64,000 nucleotides of DNA from the NCBI GenBank assembly GCA_000727475.1, contig KL647292.1, positions 4,817,162-4,881,161 on the forward strand, given 5' to 3'. This document shows, one piece after another, positions 25,894-39,300 of the stretch (positions are counted from its first letter, which is position 1; every line of letters starts with the position of its first letter). A model generated the notes under the pieces. That model did not search any database and was not told the origin of the DNA. It saw nothing but the letters and a program-made list of their open reading frames with translations. The position numbers were made by a program, and so were the translations under genes. The DNA comes from Sarcocystis neurona (Eukaryota; Apicomplexa; Conoidasida; Eucoccidiorida; Sarcocystidae).

Positions 25894-27383
25894 AGAGACT
25901 TCCACATACACATATATATTTGTACACTACACAGACGTATCGTACATGAGAAGAGATCTACAAAGAGAGGGCGATGCCACATATACATACATATTACACT
26001 ACGCATACGTAACGGACGTGACAATGTATCTACGGACAAAAGATGCGACGGACATCTGCGGCAACGCGTCAATCGATTTTCTCCCACGAAGTGGCTACCG
26101 ATACTCCCAGTTTCTCTCTATAGGCACGTTCTGACGCTGCGTGCATGCGCGTAAACATAGAAAGAGGCGTCGACAACAAAGACATATATATATATGCAGA
26201 ACACACACATACGTATGGAGAGAGGCACGCGACATAGCTGATAGGTACCTGCACAACGCGACGTACATAAAAGGAGTGTTGCAGCCGAGAAAAACGCTAC
26301 TCACATATACGCTGTGATTACGTACTCGGCGACGGTGACACACCCTACAATGTGTCACACATACACACCTGCACCGTACGTATCCGCTGATCCGTAAGTA
26401 TACGTTGATATGGAAACACATATAATACAGGCATACATACATATATATACACGCACATGCGCACATACAAGCCGATATACTCTTTTACATACACGCGTAC
26501 ACAGATACATGTGCGTATATATATATGCACCTACACCTATACAGACGCATGTGGAGACACAGAGTTGCACACTCTGATGAAAAGGTGACACCGACGGGTT
26601 CAGGAATATGGGTACTCACAGCCACATATCCACATACGTACACGAATGGACACACATACATACATAGGTACATAAACAAGCACACGTGTATATATATAGA
26701 CATTTGTCGACCATCCGGCGCGGCAAAATTTGAGAGCGAAGCCGTCGTCTGCGTTCCCCTTTTCACTTGCTAATAACGTAGGCGTACATGAAATTGGCGT
26801 CCGGCAGCTGAAGTCAACACACAGCAGTCCCAGCAGCAGCACAGCAGCAGCAGCGCAGCGTAAATACACGTGAGGACTGCGGTTAGGTGCTGCCTTCCGA
26901 AACACCCACACACACATATCACTTCTGCCTTTCTCGTCCCTAGATACCACGCCATATGCCAACATCGCTATATATATATATATCCAGAGAGAGAAACACA
27001 GAGGGAGAGTGGCAGAGATTGATATAATATATATATATTATGGGCATGCAGACTTCCTGTAGGGAGACACCTCATGCAGACACACACGAAGTACATACAT
27101 ATACATATACATATATACGTGTATGTATATACTTACGCACAAGCATGGTGACAACGAATGGATGGGTACATACTATAAATATAGAAGATATATATATGTC
27201 TATATTCATCTTTAAACGGACGGGGTTTTTTGTGCAGGCCTATCTCTCCCTACGGGCCAACAGACAGCTCTGTCCCTCTATTTATACATATAGCACGTCT
27301 GTACACACACAGCATCCTACCTACATTTGGGAGAAGCAGAAAAACGGACGCACCTGTTTTACGTGTCACGACATACACACAGC

Positions 27384-30300
27384 CTATTCACCTAATGTAC
27401 TTACGCGAATACATATATATATATGTATAGACACAGACACAAGGAGGTCAACCTGGGTGCCTCTGCTGCGCTCTCGCGTGCGACTGCTTCTTCTCTCTGT
27501 CTCTTTCTGAGATTTTCCCCTTGTTTCGTGTCTCCTTACGCCTAGCGGTTTGACATATTTGGGATTGGGGGGCACCATGTAGATGGCCTGGCTGCTGTTC
27601 TCCAGCAGCCCCACGCGCTCCTTGTTGATAAAGTAGTCACACAACTGGTCATACTGCTTGCTGTCGACGCGGGTATCTGCTCCCAGTTGCCAAAGAGAAT
27701 ATCTGGCGCCTGCTGCTGCGGCGCCTGACGCTCCCCCTCCGGCTGCTGCCGCTGCTGCTGCTGCTGCGCCCGTTGCTCCTCGTCGCAGATGCGTCTGCAG
27801 TCTCTCCAAGTTCGCCCGTTGGTTCACGTCCAGTGAAGGCGGCCTGCAGCGTCCGTGCACGACAGACGCGAACGCAGACGGGGAGGAACAGAAACGTGAA
27901 GCACAACGGCGCCCACCCACGAAACACGGTACTGAAAAGACAGGTCGGTTCAACTAGCCGGGTGAAAGCGGCGCGTATGACTCGAAGTGCAAGCGACGCA
28001 GGTGCCTCATCGTCAGCAGCTGCTGCAGGCCGGACGCACGCATGTAACACGCGGCCGCGGCGGCAATAGCAGGAGGAAAACGACCAGCGGATCCAGAAGA
28101 GGCAAGAGGGAGTCAAGAGTAACCGACGCCCACTCGCAGCAGCGGCAGCAACAGCAGCACCACGGCGTCCACAGAGGAGCAGAAGCAGCAGCTGCGAGGG
28201 TCATCCCACAAGGAAGTGTGCTGACGACGAGCAGCACCAGGGCGGGTAACAGCCAGCAAGCTTTCACTCCCCCCTTCAGTAGGAGTGATAGCGAAGAAAT
28301 GTCTTCTGCGGCACGTGTGACATGGGCGACGACCACAGAGGCCTGCGACGGAGCAGCACGCGCAGCCCTCGACAACCGCCGCCGGCGCGCACCGACGGCA
28401 AGGAAGCAGCAGCACATGCAAGAGGAAAGGGAGCAACTGCAGGAGTTGCGAGGAGACGGAGGGCGCAGCAGCAGCAGTGGCGGAAGCAGCGGCGGCAAAC
28501 AAGCAGCAGCACCAACGACGCACGCAAACATGAACATGCAACAGCCTTCTAAACCAGAAGAGCAGCCGCGCCACCGTCAGCAAAGCACCACATGCAGCAG
28601 GATAGAAACCGGAAGCAGGCCGCAGGCAGCGCCGCAGCAAGGCCGACGTCACAGCGGCAGCAGCGTCGAGACAGGAGCATCCCACCCGACACACACACAC
28701 ACACAGACATGCACAGCACAAGCGACAGCAGCACAAACACACAAGTGGCCACTGCAACGCACAGCCAGAAGAGCACGGCCACAGGTGCAGCTGCCGGATG
28801 AACGAAGCGGCAGCAGCAGCAGCAGATAGTCCCCGACATACACATCGAGAAGCAGCCGGCAGCAGGGCTGACACACCCGGGGCAACAGCAAAGGCGTAGA
28901 CTGAGAAGTCGCGCATGGACAGAGAAGCAGCACCAGTGCCACACAGCGACAGTCAGACCAGCCGAGACACAAAAGCAGCACCAGGACAGACACAGACGCG
29001 GCGCAGCAGCGGCGGACGTACGGTCGTATATTGGGGTCCCCGCGTATAAATTTCGCCGACATGTTGCAGACCTGTTGTCCTTGCTTGAGAACCTTGCAAA
29101 CAACAAGGAGGGCCTTGCCTGCGTGCGGTGCTGCTGCTGTGTCCGCTGCCCTGCTGCTGTCCCTGCAGGCCGTACTTCTGCTGTGTTGGCGTCTGCGGCT
29201 GCTGCTGCTCGTGGTTGGGTCTCTCTCCGTCCCTGCGCTTCTGTCGCTGCCGCGGCTGCTGCTCCGGCTGCTTCTGCGGTGTCTTCCGACGCGACTAGTG
29301 CTGGTGCTCCCCACTCCTGCTTCGCCGTCTTCTTTTCGTCGCCGTTCCACCGTTGCCTCCTCGTCCTCGTCCTGCTCCTCCGTCATGTCGCCCCCCGCGG
29401 TGGCTCCGCGGTGGGAGCCACTGCTGTTGCTGCTGTTTCCTCTTCTCTCGACACTTGTAGCGCGGGCTGCTCCTGCGGCTCGCTCTTCTTTGCTGCTGCT
29501 GCTGCTGCTCACCAAGCCCCCCTCGCCACCGGTAGTTGCAGCCGCGCGCTTCTTCTCTCTGTCCACGGCAAAGTGTCCGAGGCTCGCCGCTGCTTCTTCT
29601 TCAAATCCCACTGCAGCAGTCTCAGCCACACCACTCCTGCCGTACACACCAGAGCGATGGCTGTGAGAAGACGACGCACCCCACTCACCTCCTGCTGCTC
29701 CTCCTCCTCCACCACCTCCGCTTCCTGCTGCTGCTGCGCCATCTGTGAAACTGCGGCGGTGTCTTTTCCTGTTTGCCGTCGTCCGCGAGGGAGATCGATA
29801 CCGCTCCTCCTCCCGAAGGCCTGCTGTCGCGCGCGCTCCCACTGCTGCCCAGCCTCTGCTGCCGCAGCCGCTCGCTCCAGATGCTGCTGCCGCTGCTGCA
29901 GGCCCGGCGCCGTGGTAGTAGAAGGGCAGCTGCTGCGAAGACGGCGGGGGAGGGAAACGACCACACGCTGCCGCTGCTGCTGCGTACTCCGCTGCAGCAT
30001 CATCTCCCCCTGCACCCGGGTATCCTGCTGCGCCTCCTGCTGCACCTGCAGCTGAGGACGACGCAAGCAAGTAATAGCGATGTCCGAGTCCTTCTCGCAT
30101 TGCAGAAGGTGGGCTACGGCTGCTGTGCCGCTGCTGCAGCCCGCCATCCTCCCCCCCCCCTGCTGCTCGTGCAACCTCCGACGATCGTGCAGCGCTGCCA
30201 CCTCCTGCTGCCACAAACTCGGAGGCGAGCCTCCTAAACGACGCACTCCCCCTACTCCTCCTGCGGCAGGCGCAGCAGTGACGCCACAACGACAGCAACG

Positions 30301-33300
30301 CAACGGCAACGCGGTAGCAGCAGTCAATGAGAAGGCGTCCCGCAGCACCAGCATCCAGCGGTCAGTGCGCACGACACGAGACGCGAGCAGCAGGAACCGC
30401 AACAAAGCCCGGCCCCGCAGGAGGAGGCGCACGAGCGACGCAGCGCATCAGAAGCACCAGCAATCACCGACAGCAGCACCAGCGCAGCAGCACTAGCGAC
30501 ACCGAGCGTCCGAAGCGGTAGCAGCAACTAGGCACAGCAGCAGCAGTGCAGGACACGCACTAGGGCGGAAAGCGGAGAGAAAACAGCCCCAGCTATGTCG
30601 CAGCCACAGGATACACGCACCAGCAACAGCAGTCGCCAAACTTTCTACAGCAACAGCGACAGCGCGGCGTCACACTCTCGTAGTCTCAGACCCGCACGCC
30701 CCCTGACCTGCCATCAACAACACAGCAGCAGCAGCAGCCGCGGTCGCTACGACACCACCACAGCAGCAACAGTCACCCCACAGCAGCAGCAGTCATCCCA
30801 CAACAGCAGCAGTGCGCTCTGTTCTGTCCACCGGCACCACTCGTACTTCTTCTCCTCGTCCTCTTTGCCCCCTGTCCCCCTCCTCTCGCTCTCCCCTCCA
30901 CTCCCGAAGGTGTACACGTTGAAAACTGCAGAAATACTGCTTCCGCGACACGCTTGCGGCTACCACGTGACCGCTTGCGTAACGACGAAGAACCACGTAG
31001 ACGCCGGCTTTGGGCTGCCCTAGGAAAACACATATTTTCGCTTCTAAGTGTATTACCCCCCATGGGACGGAAAGAAGACTCAGGCTCCCTTCTCTTCACT
31101 CCAGACATCAACACGGCTACGGTAGTCAGCGAAAAGTAGGGCAATCTCCTATCTGCACGCAGCGGTGCTACCACACGCAAGCGCGCAGTTGGCGCCGCCC
31201 GAAGGTACCTCCCGCCGCACACACGGCGGCACACCCCCTCCCGCTACCGCAGAGGAAGTCCAGGCATCTTTTCTTCACACCACTTCTCCGGACAGTTGTT
31301 CTGTCCGCCGTGGTCACTTGCTACCATTAGCCCTCGCGAGCAAAAACTCGAGAAGCGCCCTACTCTCTTTTTCTCGAGACATGCAGGAGCATCACGGAGC
31401 AGCAGATCTACGTAGGGGAGACACACGTACGTACGTGTGTACGCGCATCTGTCCGGACGTCCATATGCCTCGACGTCGGTGTGTGGACGTGTGTTCTCAC
31501 GCACATACTCAGCAAACGATCCACTACGATCCTGCGTGCCCTTGGACGCCCCCCTTCTACGTATAGAAAGATACAGAAAACCAGACATACATACCTATAC
31601 CTGTACATACGTATATACACATATATATATATACACATATAGAGAGAGAGACAAACACACACACACACGTACACACACACAACTCCTATTGCCACGTATG
31701 CATCTGTCTACGTTATTCAGTAGTAAGACACAACGTCGCCGCTGGTGTGCACGTCGTCTGTGGGGGTGCTGCTGCTGCTGTTGGGCAGTAGTGGGACGTA
31801 CGTTCGTCAGGTCCCCCGCGGACGAGGAGCGGCGCCCCGATGATTCCTGACCCCGCGACAGCCGCAGCGCCTCCTCCTGCGAGGAGCATTGCATCAGCAG
31901 CGCCGGCAGCACTGGCTTTTCGAAGTGCATGCGCGTCCAGGGACGCGTCAAAAAACATGCTGCGGGCTGCGTCCGCGTCTGCTGCTCGCCTGGAGCTGCG
32001 ACTTCTGCTGCTGCGTCTTCCCGCTGCAGCGCCACCTCCGTCCTCTCTGCTGCGGTGTCTGGGGGCTGCTGCTGCCCCGTCTGCGCGTGTGCTGCGGCTC
32101 CTGCTTCTGTGGTGACTTCCCCGTCGCCGTCTGCTGCTGGGCGAGTTTCGTCCTCCTGCCGCGGCTGCATGTCTTTCAAAGCGGTCCTCGCCTCTGCCGC
32201 TGCTCGTGCTGCTGCCGCTGCCCCCTCCTCCTCCTGCCTCGCGGTGGCGGTGGTTCGCAGCAGCAGTGGCGGCTCTGTGGTACAACGCCGCAGCAGACGC
32301 AGGGTGTGCCCCGGCCAGCAGCTGTTGGTGGCTGCTGCTTCTGCGAAAAGGCTCTCTTAGTCCCATTGCATGCGCATGCGGGTGATGAGGCGCGAAGTAA
32401 GAGGACTGCGGTGGGGGAGCGTTGTAGTAAAAATCGACGCTGCCCCTTTCTTCGTTCTCCAGATATCTGCTTCTGCTTCGCCGTCGCTTCCCTTGTCTCC
32501 GCGGCTGGCTGCTGCTGCTGTCTCGCCCCTCTCCCCATCCCCTCCCGCGCTCGTGGTGCCCTGACACTCTCTGCCGCCGTTCTTCCTCTTCTGCTGCTGC
32601 GGCTTCTCCGCTGCCGCTGCTGCTGCTGCTTGCCAAACCTCGACGACCTCGCAACGTCGTCGGCTCTGCACCGTCTTCTTCATACGCATCAGCTGCTTCT
32701 CCTGCTGCTCCGCCCTCTTTCCCTCTTCCACCGCTGCTCGTCCTGCGTCTCCTGCCGCTGCTCTTCGCTCCCTCGCCCCCTGGCACGCCTCCTCCTCCCC
32801 CAGAAGGCGAGACAGATATCCGGCCCCCTCGTCGACCGCCACCTCGCTGCTGCTGCATACCGCACGCGCCAGCATTGCCGCTGCCTCTGTCTCGCTCTCC
32901 TTTGCCTGCTGCGGCTGCCTCCCCTGACCGATGGTGGTGGTGGTGGTCTCTCCATCCCGTGGGGGACGTGTCTCTCTCGCTTTCGCTGTTCTCGCCTTCG
33001 TCGTCCCTGCTCCCGCCGCCTTCCCTTCGTCTTCCGCGCTGCTGCTGCTGCTGCCAGTGCCGCTGGTGGTGCTGTTGTTGCTTCCCCCCCCCTCCTGCAC
33101 TTCCACTGCCTTTGCTTCCACTCTCTGCTGCCGTCGTCCCTGCTGCTGCTGATCCTCCTCCGCCGCCTCGTCCGGTTGTTCCCCCGGCATCCTGCTGTCC
33201 CAGTTCAGCCCGCAGTCTTTCTTTCGCAAGATCAAGGATCATCGTGTCCAACAACGACGGATCATCCCTCAGCAACTGCATCAGCGGGTCGCCTCCTTCC

Positions 33301-36300
33301 TTTTTTCTCTCCTTGGTGCTGTTGCTGCTGCTCTCGGTCGTCTTTCCTTCTTCGACTTCTCTTCTTCCCCCTGCTGCTGCTCCTCCTCCTCCTGTTCCTC
33401 CCCCCCCTGCGCCGCCTCCTCCGCCACCAGAGCCGAGTGCGCGCTCGCGTAGTCTCTCGCGTATCAGGCCGAGCAGCGAGTCTTCAGCAGCAGCTGGACT
33501 TCTGCTTCTTCTTCTTTCTCCGCTGCTGTCGCTGCCATCTCTTCTTCCTCCGGCCTTACCTCTCCGCGACGGTGAGACGCCCCTCTTCTTCTTTTTTCTC
33601 CTGCTGCTGCCTCGACTGCTGCTGCGTCTGCTGCTGCTTCGAAGCTCCTCCTCATCCTCCTCATCATCTCCTCCGCTGCTTTCCGTCCCTCCCCCACGTC
33701 CTCTTCCTCCTCCTCCGCGCTGCGCTCTGCCGCTTCTTCCTTCGCGACGCTCTCTTCCTCCTGCTCCTGCGCTCCTGCCTCCTCCAGCTGCTTTACCGCC
33801 ACGCGCCAGCACGCCATCTCCCCCGCGCAACATCCCCCCCATCCGAGCGTTTGCGGCTGCATCGGCTTCTTCTCCTAGCAGCGGCGGTGCAATGTATCCT
33901 CCCCCCACGGCAGGAACAGCACCCAACGATCCTCCAGGACCGTACACTCCTGCTGGTCCCGCTCCACCTCCTCCTCCTGCAGCTCCAGCTGCAGGCGGTG
34001 GCAGAGGAGGCCCTGCAACGCCGTCGCGTCTAGCAGCACCAGCAGCAAGAGCCATGCCGCCGCCTCGCTGCTGCTGATTGCCACCTCCTGCGGCAGCGCC
34101 CACGCCTCCTCCCATCAACATCCCCCCCGGTGCTCCCGGATGATGGGGAGGCGGGTGGTGATGGGGATGCAGCAACACGTTGCCTTGCTGCTGCTGCGGC
34201 CGCCCGGCAGCACCGGCGCCGGGGGGCGGGGGCACGTGTGGTCCAAACGCCATCGGAGGGGGTAAGCCAGCAGCACCAGGAAGCCCGCCCTCGGGTAGCA
34301 GCATCCCTGCTGCAGGAGAGAGACCGCTCTCTGGCATCAGCATCCCTGCGCCAGCCGCTCCATGAGGAGGAGGAAACGGACACCGAGACGCAGCTGCAGA
34401 CGGTGGCAACGACTGCGGAGGATGCCGGTGGTGACCTCCTGCCGCTGCAGGGAGCATGTTGCTGCCCAGAGGACCGAGCAGCGGGTGGTGAGGGTGGCAA
34501 CTGCCGTGCGGAGGAGGCGGACCACCTGCTGCGGGAGCGCCAAGACGGGGTGGAGGAGGGCCTCCGCCCATCCCTGCTGGTGCGGCATGCATCTCGTGGT
34601 GAGGCAGCGGTACTTGCGCCGCTCCTCCTGCTGCTGCCGCACCATTCGGTGCTCCGCCCCGTCGCAGCATCATGGACGCCGCCCCCCCGCCTTGTGCTGC
34701 TGCTGCTGCATGAGGCGGTGGCATGGGAGGCAACACCCCCCCACGGCCTCCTGCTGCTTCTCCTCCTCGCTCTCCTGTTGCTGAGGTTCCTCGATCAACG
34801 CATCCACCTCCGCCTCCTCCGCTTCCTGCTCCTCCTCCTCCGTCTACTCCAGCTGCAGCTCCTGCCGCTGCAGCAGCACGCCCAGGATGATTGCGGCTGC
34901 CTCGTCTCGTCCGCTGCTGCAGTCCACGCTCTCCGGCCCCACCGGAAGCAGCAGCAGCAGCACTTCCTCTGCCCGCAGCTGAGATTTCCCCTCCTGCTGC
35001 TCCCGGGCTCGGCGAACGATTGCCGCTCACAGACACGCTCCCTGAAGCCGCTGCTGTTGCTGCTCCTCCTCCTCCTCCCCCAGCTTTGCTGCCGGCCCCC
35101 TTGTGGGAGGCAGCCACGGACGCCGTTCCCGCACCAGCTGCGTCGGCTGCACGTCGCGCCCCAGCAGCAGCAGCACCTCCACCGGAAGGCGCCCCAGCAC
35201 CACCAGCCGCAGTCGCGGCAGGCGGGTCCATCGGCGAGAAGTCCACGTTCAAGTAAATTTCCCTGCCCACCAGCACGCCGTACAGATGGTTGCGCGCCTG
35301 CACCGCGTCAAGCGTGTGGCGGTAATGTACGAAGCCGCACGTCTTCTCGGACAGCAGGCGGAAACGCATAACCGTCCCGAAGTGCTCGAAGATGCGACGG
35401 AGCCGCTCCTGCTCCGGCGCCTTACACATGAATTCTGCGCGCCACACACACAAACGCCGCCACGGTGGGCCGGAGAGAAAAAGAAACAACCACGTGCATG
35501 CAGATTTCCACACACTTGTACATACAACCACAGAGACGAGCTCTTGGTGATTTATCTGGTAGACACGAACTTGTCGACCAAATACCTCTCTCAAAGGACT
35601 ATTCTTTCTACTGAAGATACAAAGACGTGTGTGCAGGCGATGCGTGCCGAAAGTCATGCAGGTCTGCTTACACACATACACGAGGACGCCTATACGCACG
35701 TATACGCAACTGTAGCTCTCCACACATGCGGGATCGCACACATTCTCCTATCCCTATGTATACATCTATATACACTCAACCAACCCTTGCAGACACTTGT
35801 CGGCGTATATGCAGTAGTCGTGTCTACACATACATACGCATACGCGTATACATATATGTATGTGTATACGTATACGTATGCACTTGTACTACATGAATCC
35901 GATACTACATCCACAGTAACTCGCATTTATACATGCGCGCATGCATGCACCTGTCCTGCATCCATAAACATCTCCTATAACTCACAACAATACATATACA
36001 CGTATGTGCATGTGCATGCGCTGGTGCCACACGAGACCGGCAAAGACAGTTCCCCGGACCCTTTGTCGACTGTTGAAGGCGGTCGCGCTGATTTGAGCCT
36101 GCGCTTCATTTGTGCGCGCCACGCCCTACGTAGGGGCACTTCTACGAAACAGCTGTGCGTCTCTTGTATATCCTTCTGTAGGGCAGACGAGCTCGTAGAC
36201 GTGCTGTGAGGAACTATCCTGCCTCCCGTGGTGGACACGTGGGCAGGCGAGACCTTGAGCAAGGCCAAACACGTCGAGCAGCTAGAGATCCCCTTCCCTG

Positions 36301-39300
36301 CATGCGCAGCACACGGGCACCTACCTCGGACGTTGCCGAGCCAGAGGACGCTGTTGGGTCTCCGCGGGCCTGCCGCTTCCACGTCAATGCCGACGGTGTT
36401 CATTTCCAGCTTCTTTTGGGCTGCCATGCACGCCTTCTTCGTGCGGTAAGTGACGTGCGCGACCACATTTATTTCTTCTTCTTGTTCGACATCTCCTTCT
36501 CCTTCCCGTGCGGGTCGTCCTCCTCTTGTTGGCGGACGGGTGGTTCCTCCTGCTGCTGCAGCTTCCGGCCTTTGCTGCTGTTGCTGCAACTCCGACCCGC
36601 TACTCCCAACAGCCGCGCTGCCGCTCCTCTGCGTCTGCTTCGTCTCCTCTGCGACTGCAGCACCTCCTTCGCCTTGCAGTCCTCCTCTTCCTCCATCCCC
36701 CGCCGCCGCGCCTGAGTCTGCGCCCGCGCCGTCCCTCCCCTGCTGTGGCTGCTGCGTGCCCGTGCTGTTGCTGCTGCTAAGCGGCTTCTTCTCTGTCCGG
36801 GCTTCCTCTTCCTCCTCCTCCTCTGCCCCAGTTTTCTCTCGTGTCGTTTTCAGTGCCCCATCGCCTGCCGCTGCTTCACCTTCTCCTTCTGCTGTTGTGG
36901 TTGCGTTTTCCTCCCCCTGCTGCACAATGCCTTTCTTCACTGCAGAGGAGGAAGAGGCCGCCTGCTGCTGCCCCTGTTGCTCCAGCTTCGCTGCTGCAGC
37001 TGCTGCCTCCTCAGCTTTCACTTTTCCTTCTGCCGCTTCCCTCTTCGACAGCCCAGACGCAGCAACCGTGGAGTCTTTCCCCTGTTGCTGTTCCCCTGCC
37101 ACAGCAGCAGCCCCAACACACTCGTCCTCCTCTCGCTTAACTTTCTCCACTTTTCCGTACACTTCTTCACCGTGCTGTTCTGCCTTGTTGCTCCGCTGTC
37201 GCTGCTGCTCCTCCTCCCCCTTCTCAACTGCTGCATGCGCCTTCTTCTGCCCTTCCCCCATTTCCTCCTCTCGCCTCTTCTCTCCCTCCTCTGCGTTCTC
37301 CAGACTCTTCTCCTTCTCCGTACGCTTCTCCGCCCCTCCTGCTGCTGCTTCCACTTCTTCGCCATCCTCCTGCTGCCACCGCTGCTGCTGCGTCTCCGTC
37401 ATCTGCTGCTCCTTCGGCTTCGTGCCGGGTAGCTTCCCGTCTTCCATCTCTGCTTCCTGCGGCTGCTGCTGCTTCTTACTTTTGTCACTCGGTTCCCCTG
37501 CCTCTCCTTCTGCTCCTGGGACCCCAGCAGCAACAGGATGCGCAGCAGCCGCGCCCCCACCACCTGTACTGCCTGAAGACGCACCACAAGCCGCTGCGCT
37601 ACCAGCAGCAGCAACGGCTTGTTTCCTCTTCTCCTTCTTCCGTTGCAGCCAGGCAGCAACGTCCGCACGGGATAGAGAAGGGATGAATTCCAGCTCAAAA
37701 TCTCTCTCTCCTGCGGTGTCGGTGAGCCACTGCCTCATCGATTCGTCGTCCAGCAGGTCTTCAGGAATATTCGACAGCAGTACATACCTGCGCCACCCCA
37801 CCCCACCCAACGCACGCCGCAGCAACGCCACCCATACAACCAGCAACAACATACGCAGCAGTGGTGACACAAAAAAACCGCCGTAGCAGCAGCTGCAGCA
37901 GCCATGCAGACAAGCAGCAGCAGCAGCAACGCAGAGCCGTGAGCGCTACCAGCTGTGAACAACAGTACCGACCCAGCGCAGAAGGCAGCTACACAGGAGT
38001 ACAAGCAGCCCATGCACTGCAGGAAGCACAGCGCGTTGCAGCACTAGCAGCAAAACTACATCCTGCACCGGCAGCACGGGAAATGACAACAGAAACAGCA
38101 TCCACAGCAGAAATGCAGAGTCGCTATCGAACTCAACATACAGCCCTCGCGACGTAACCCTACAATACACACACAGGCAAACAAACACGTACACATTTGT
38201 ACACACAGATATGTGTACACACATACATACTATATATATATATATAAATCCAGGCCCGCGTGTATACATATATACGTATTTAGGAGCAAACATTATTTAT
38301 ATACACATATGTATATATATACATATATTGAATACGCATATACGATATACAATATACATCCGGACATGCATACATATATATATGTATATGAGCGAACATA
38401 TATCTATGCCTATATATATGTATATATGCATATGCAGTACACAAACAAATCTACGTATAAAGACACACTGAATATAATAGTGGAACTACGCTGGCTTCGC
38501 GTCAACAAAACAGAAGCCTGTCGTACACATTTTCTCTCGGCTCGGCAGGGCGCTTGCACCGCAGAGTTTTCTTCTCTCTCTCTTGCGGGGCGGTACAAAC
38601 ATCTGAAGAGCCACAGATGCGGCTCGATATATTCACACACACAGGAAGTGTCAGTAAAGAAACTTACACGTGTCCCTACACACACATGTACACATGTACT
38701 AATAATGTACAAGGCGCCTCCATCCACGTCTGTCTACACATATACGTATATCTATCTATACATATACATATATGTGTGTAGACATATCTAACAATACACC
38801 GGGCACTTCCTTGCACGTGTGTCTATAATATACACAGTTATACACACGTATATAAAACGTGTGTACTCTCTCACTCACAAGACACCTCCTTTTTCACGTG
38901 CATGTGTGGGTGCGTGTGTGTCTATTTACATATACATGTATTAATCCACAGCAGCACTGCACGTCCACAACACAAACTTCCCTCCAGAAACGCGTATTTA
39001 TATGTACTTCCGCAGCGCCGACGGAGAAGTCCTCCGAAAACCTCCCACGAAAACACACATGGACATTTGTACAAGACGGTGTAGGAGAAAAACATCTCTC
39101 TCGCATGCGTCGCGGATGTGGACATGCGAATATATCCGCACCCCACAAACACAATGGAAGCAAACGCGCAGCGGCAGCAAACTGCAATCGCAGTACGCGA
39201 CTCCAAAATAGCACATCCACCTCCCATTAACATATCCATCGATATATATATAGATATATATCGATATATACATGCATCTACGTATACATATGCGTGTACA

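Noticed and set aside
26600..26965. 121-codon minus frame with a Leu-rich membrane-like segment
   Set aside because: The hydrophobic part is coded by CAG/CTG triplets and the C-terminus by TATG microsatellite; there is no splice support.
27987..28829. 280-codon plus ORF rich in Gln, Arg and Ala
   Set aside because: It falls in the last intron of the giant gene and is composed almost wholly of CAG-type triplets. It has no domain and no splice support.
29075..30055. 326-codon plus ORF rich in Ala, Cys and Ser
   Set aside because: It is antisense to the exon that leads into the SPOC domain.
32875..34077. 400-codon plus ORF rich in Pro, Ser and Leu
   Set aside because: It is antisense to the RRM-containing exon of the giant gene and is kept open by CTG and CCT triplets.
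36450..37886. 478-codon plus ORF rich in Ser, Cys and Pro
   Set aside because: It is antisense to the RRM2 exon; the minus strand has the domain motifs and in-phase splice sites.
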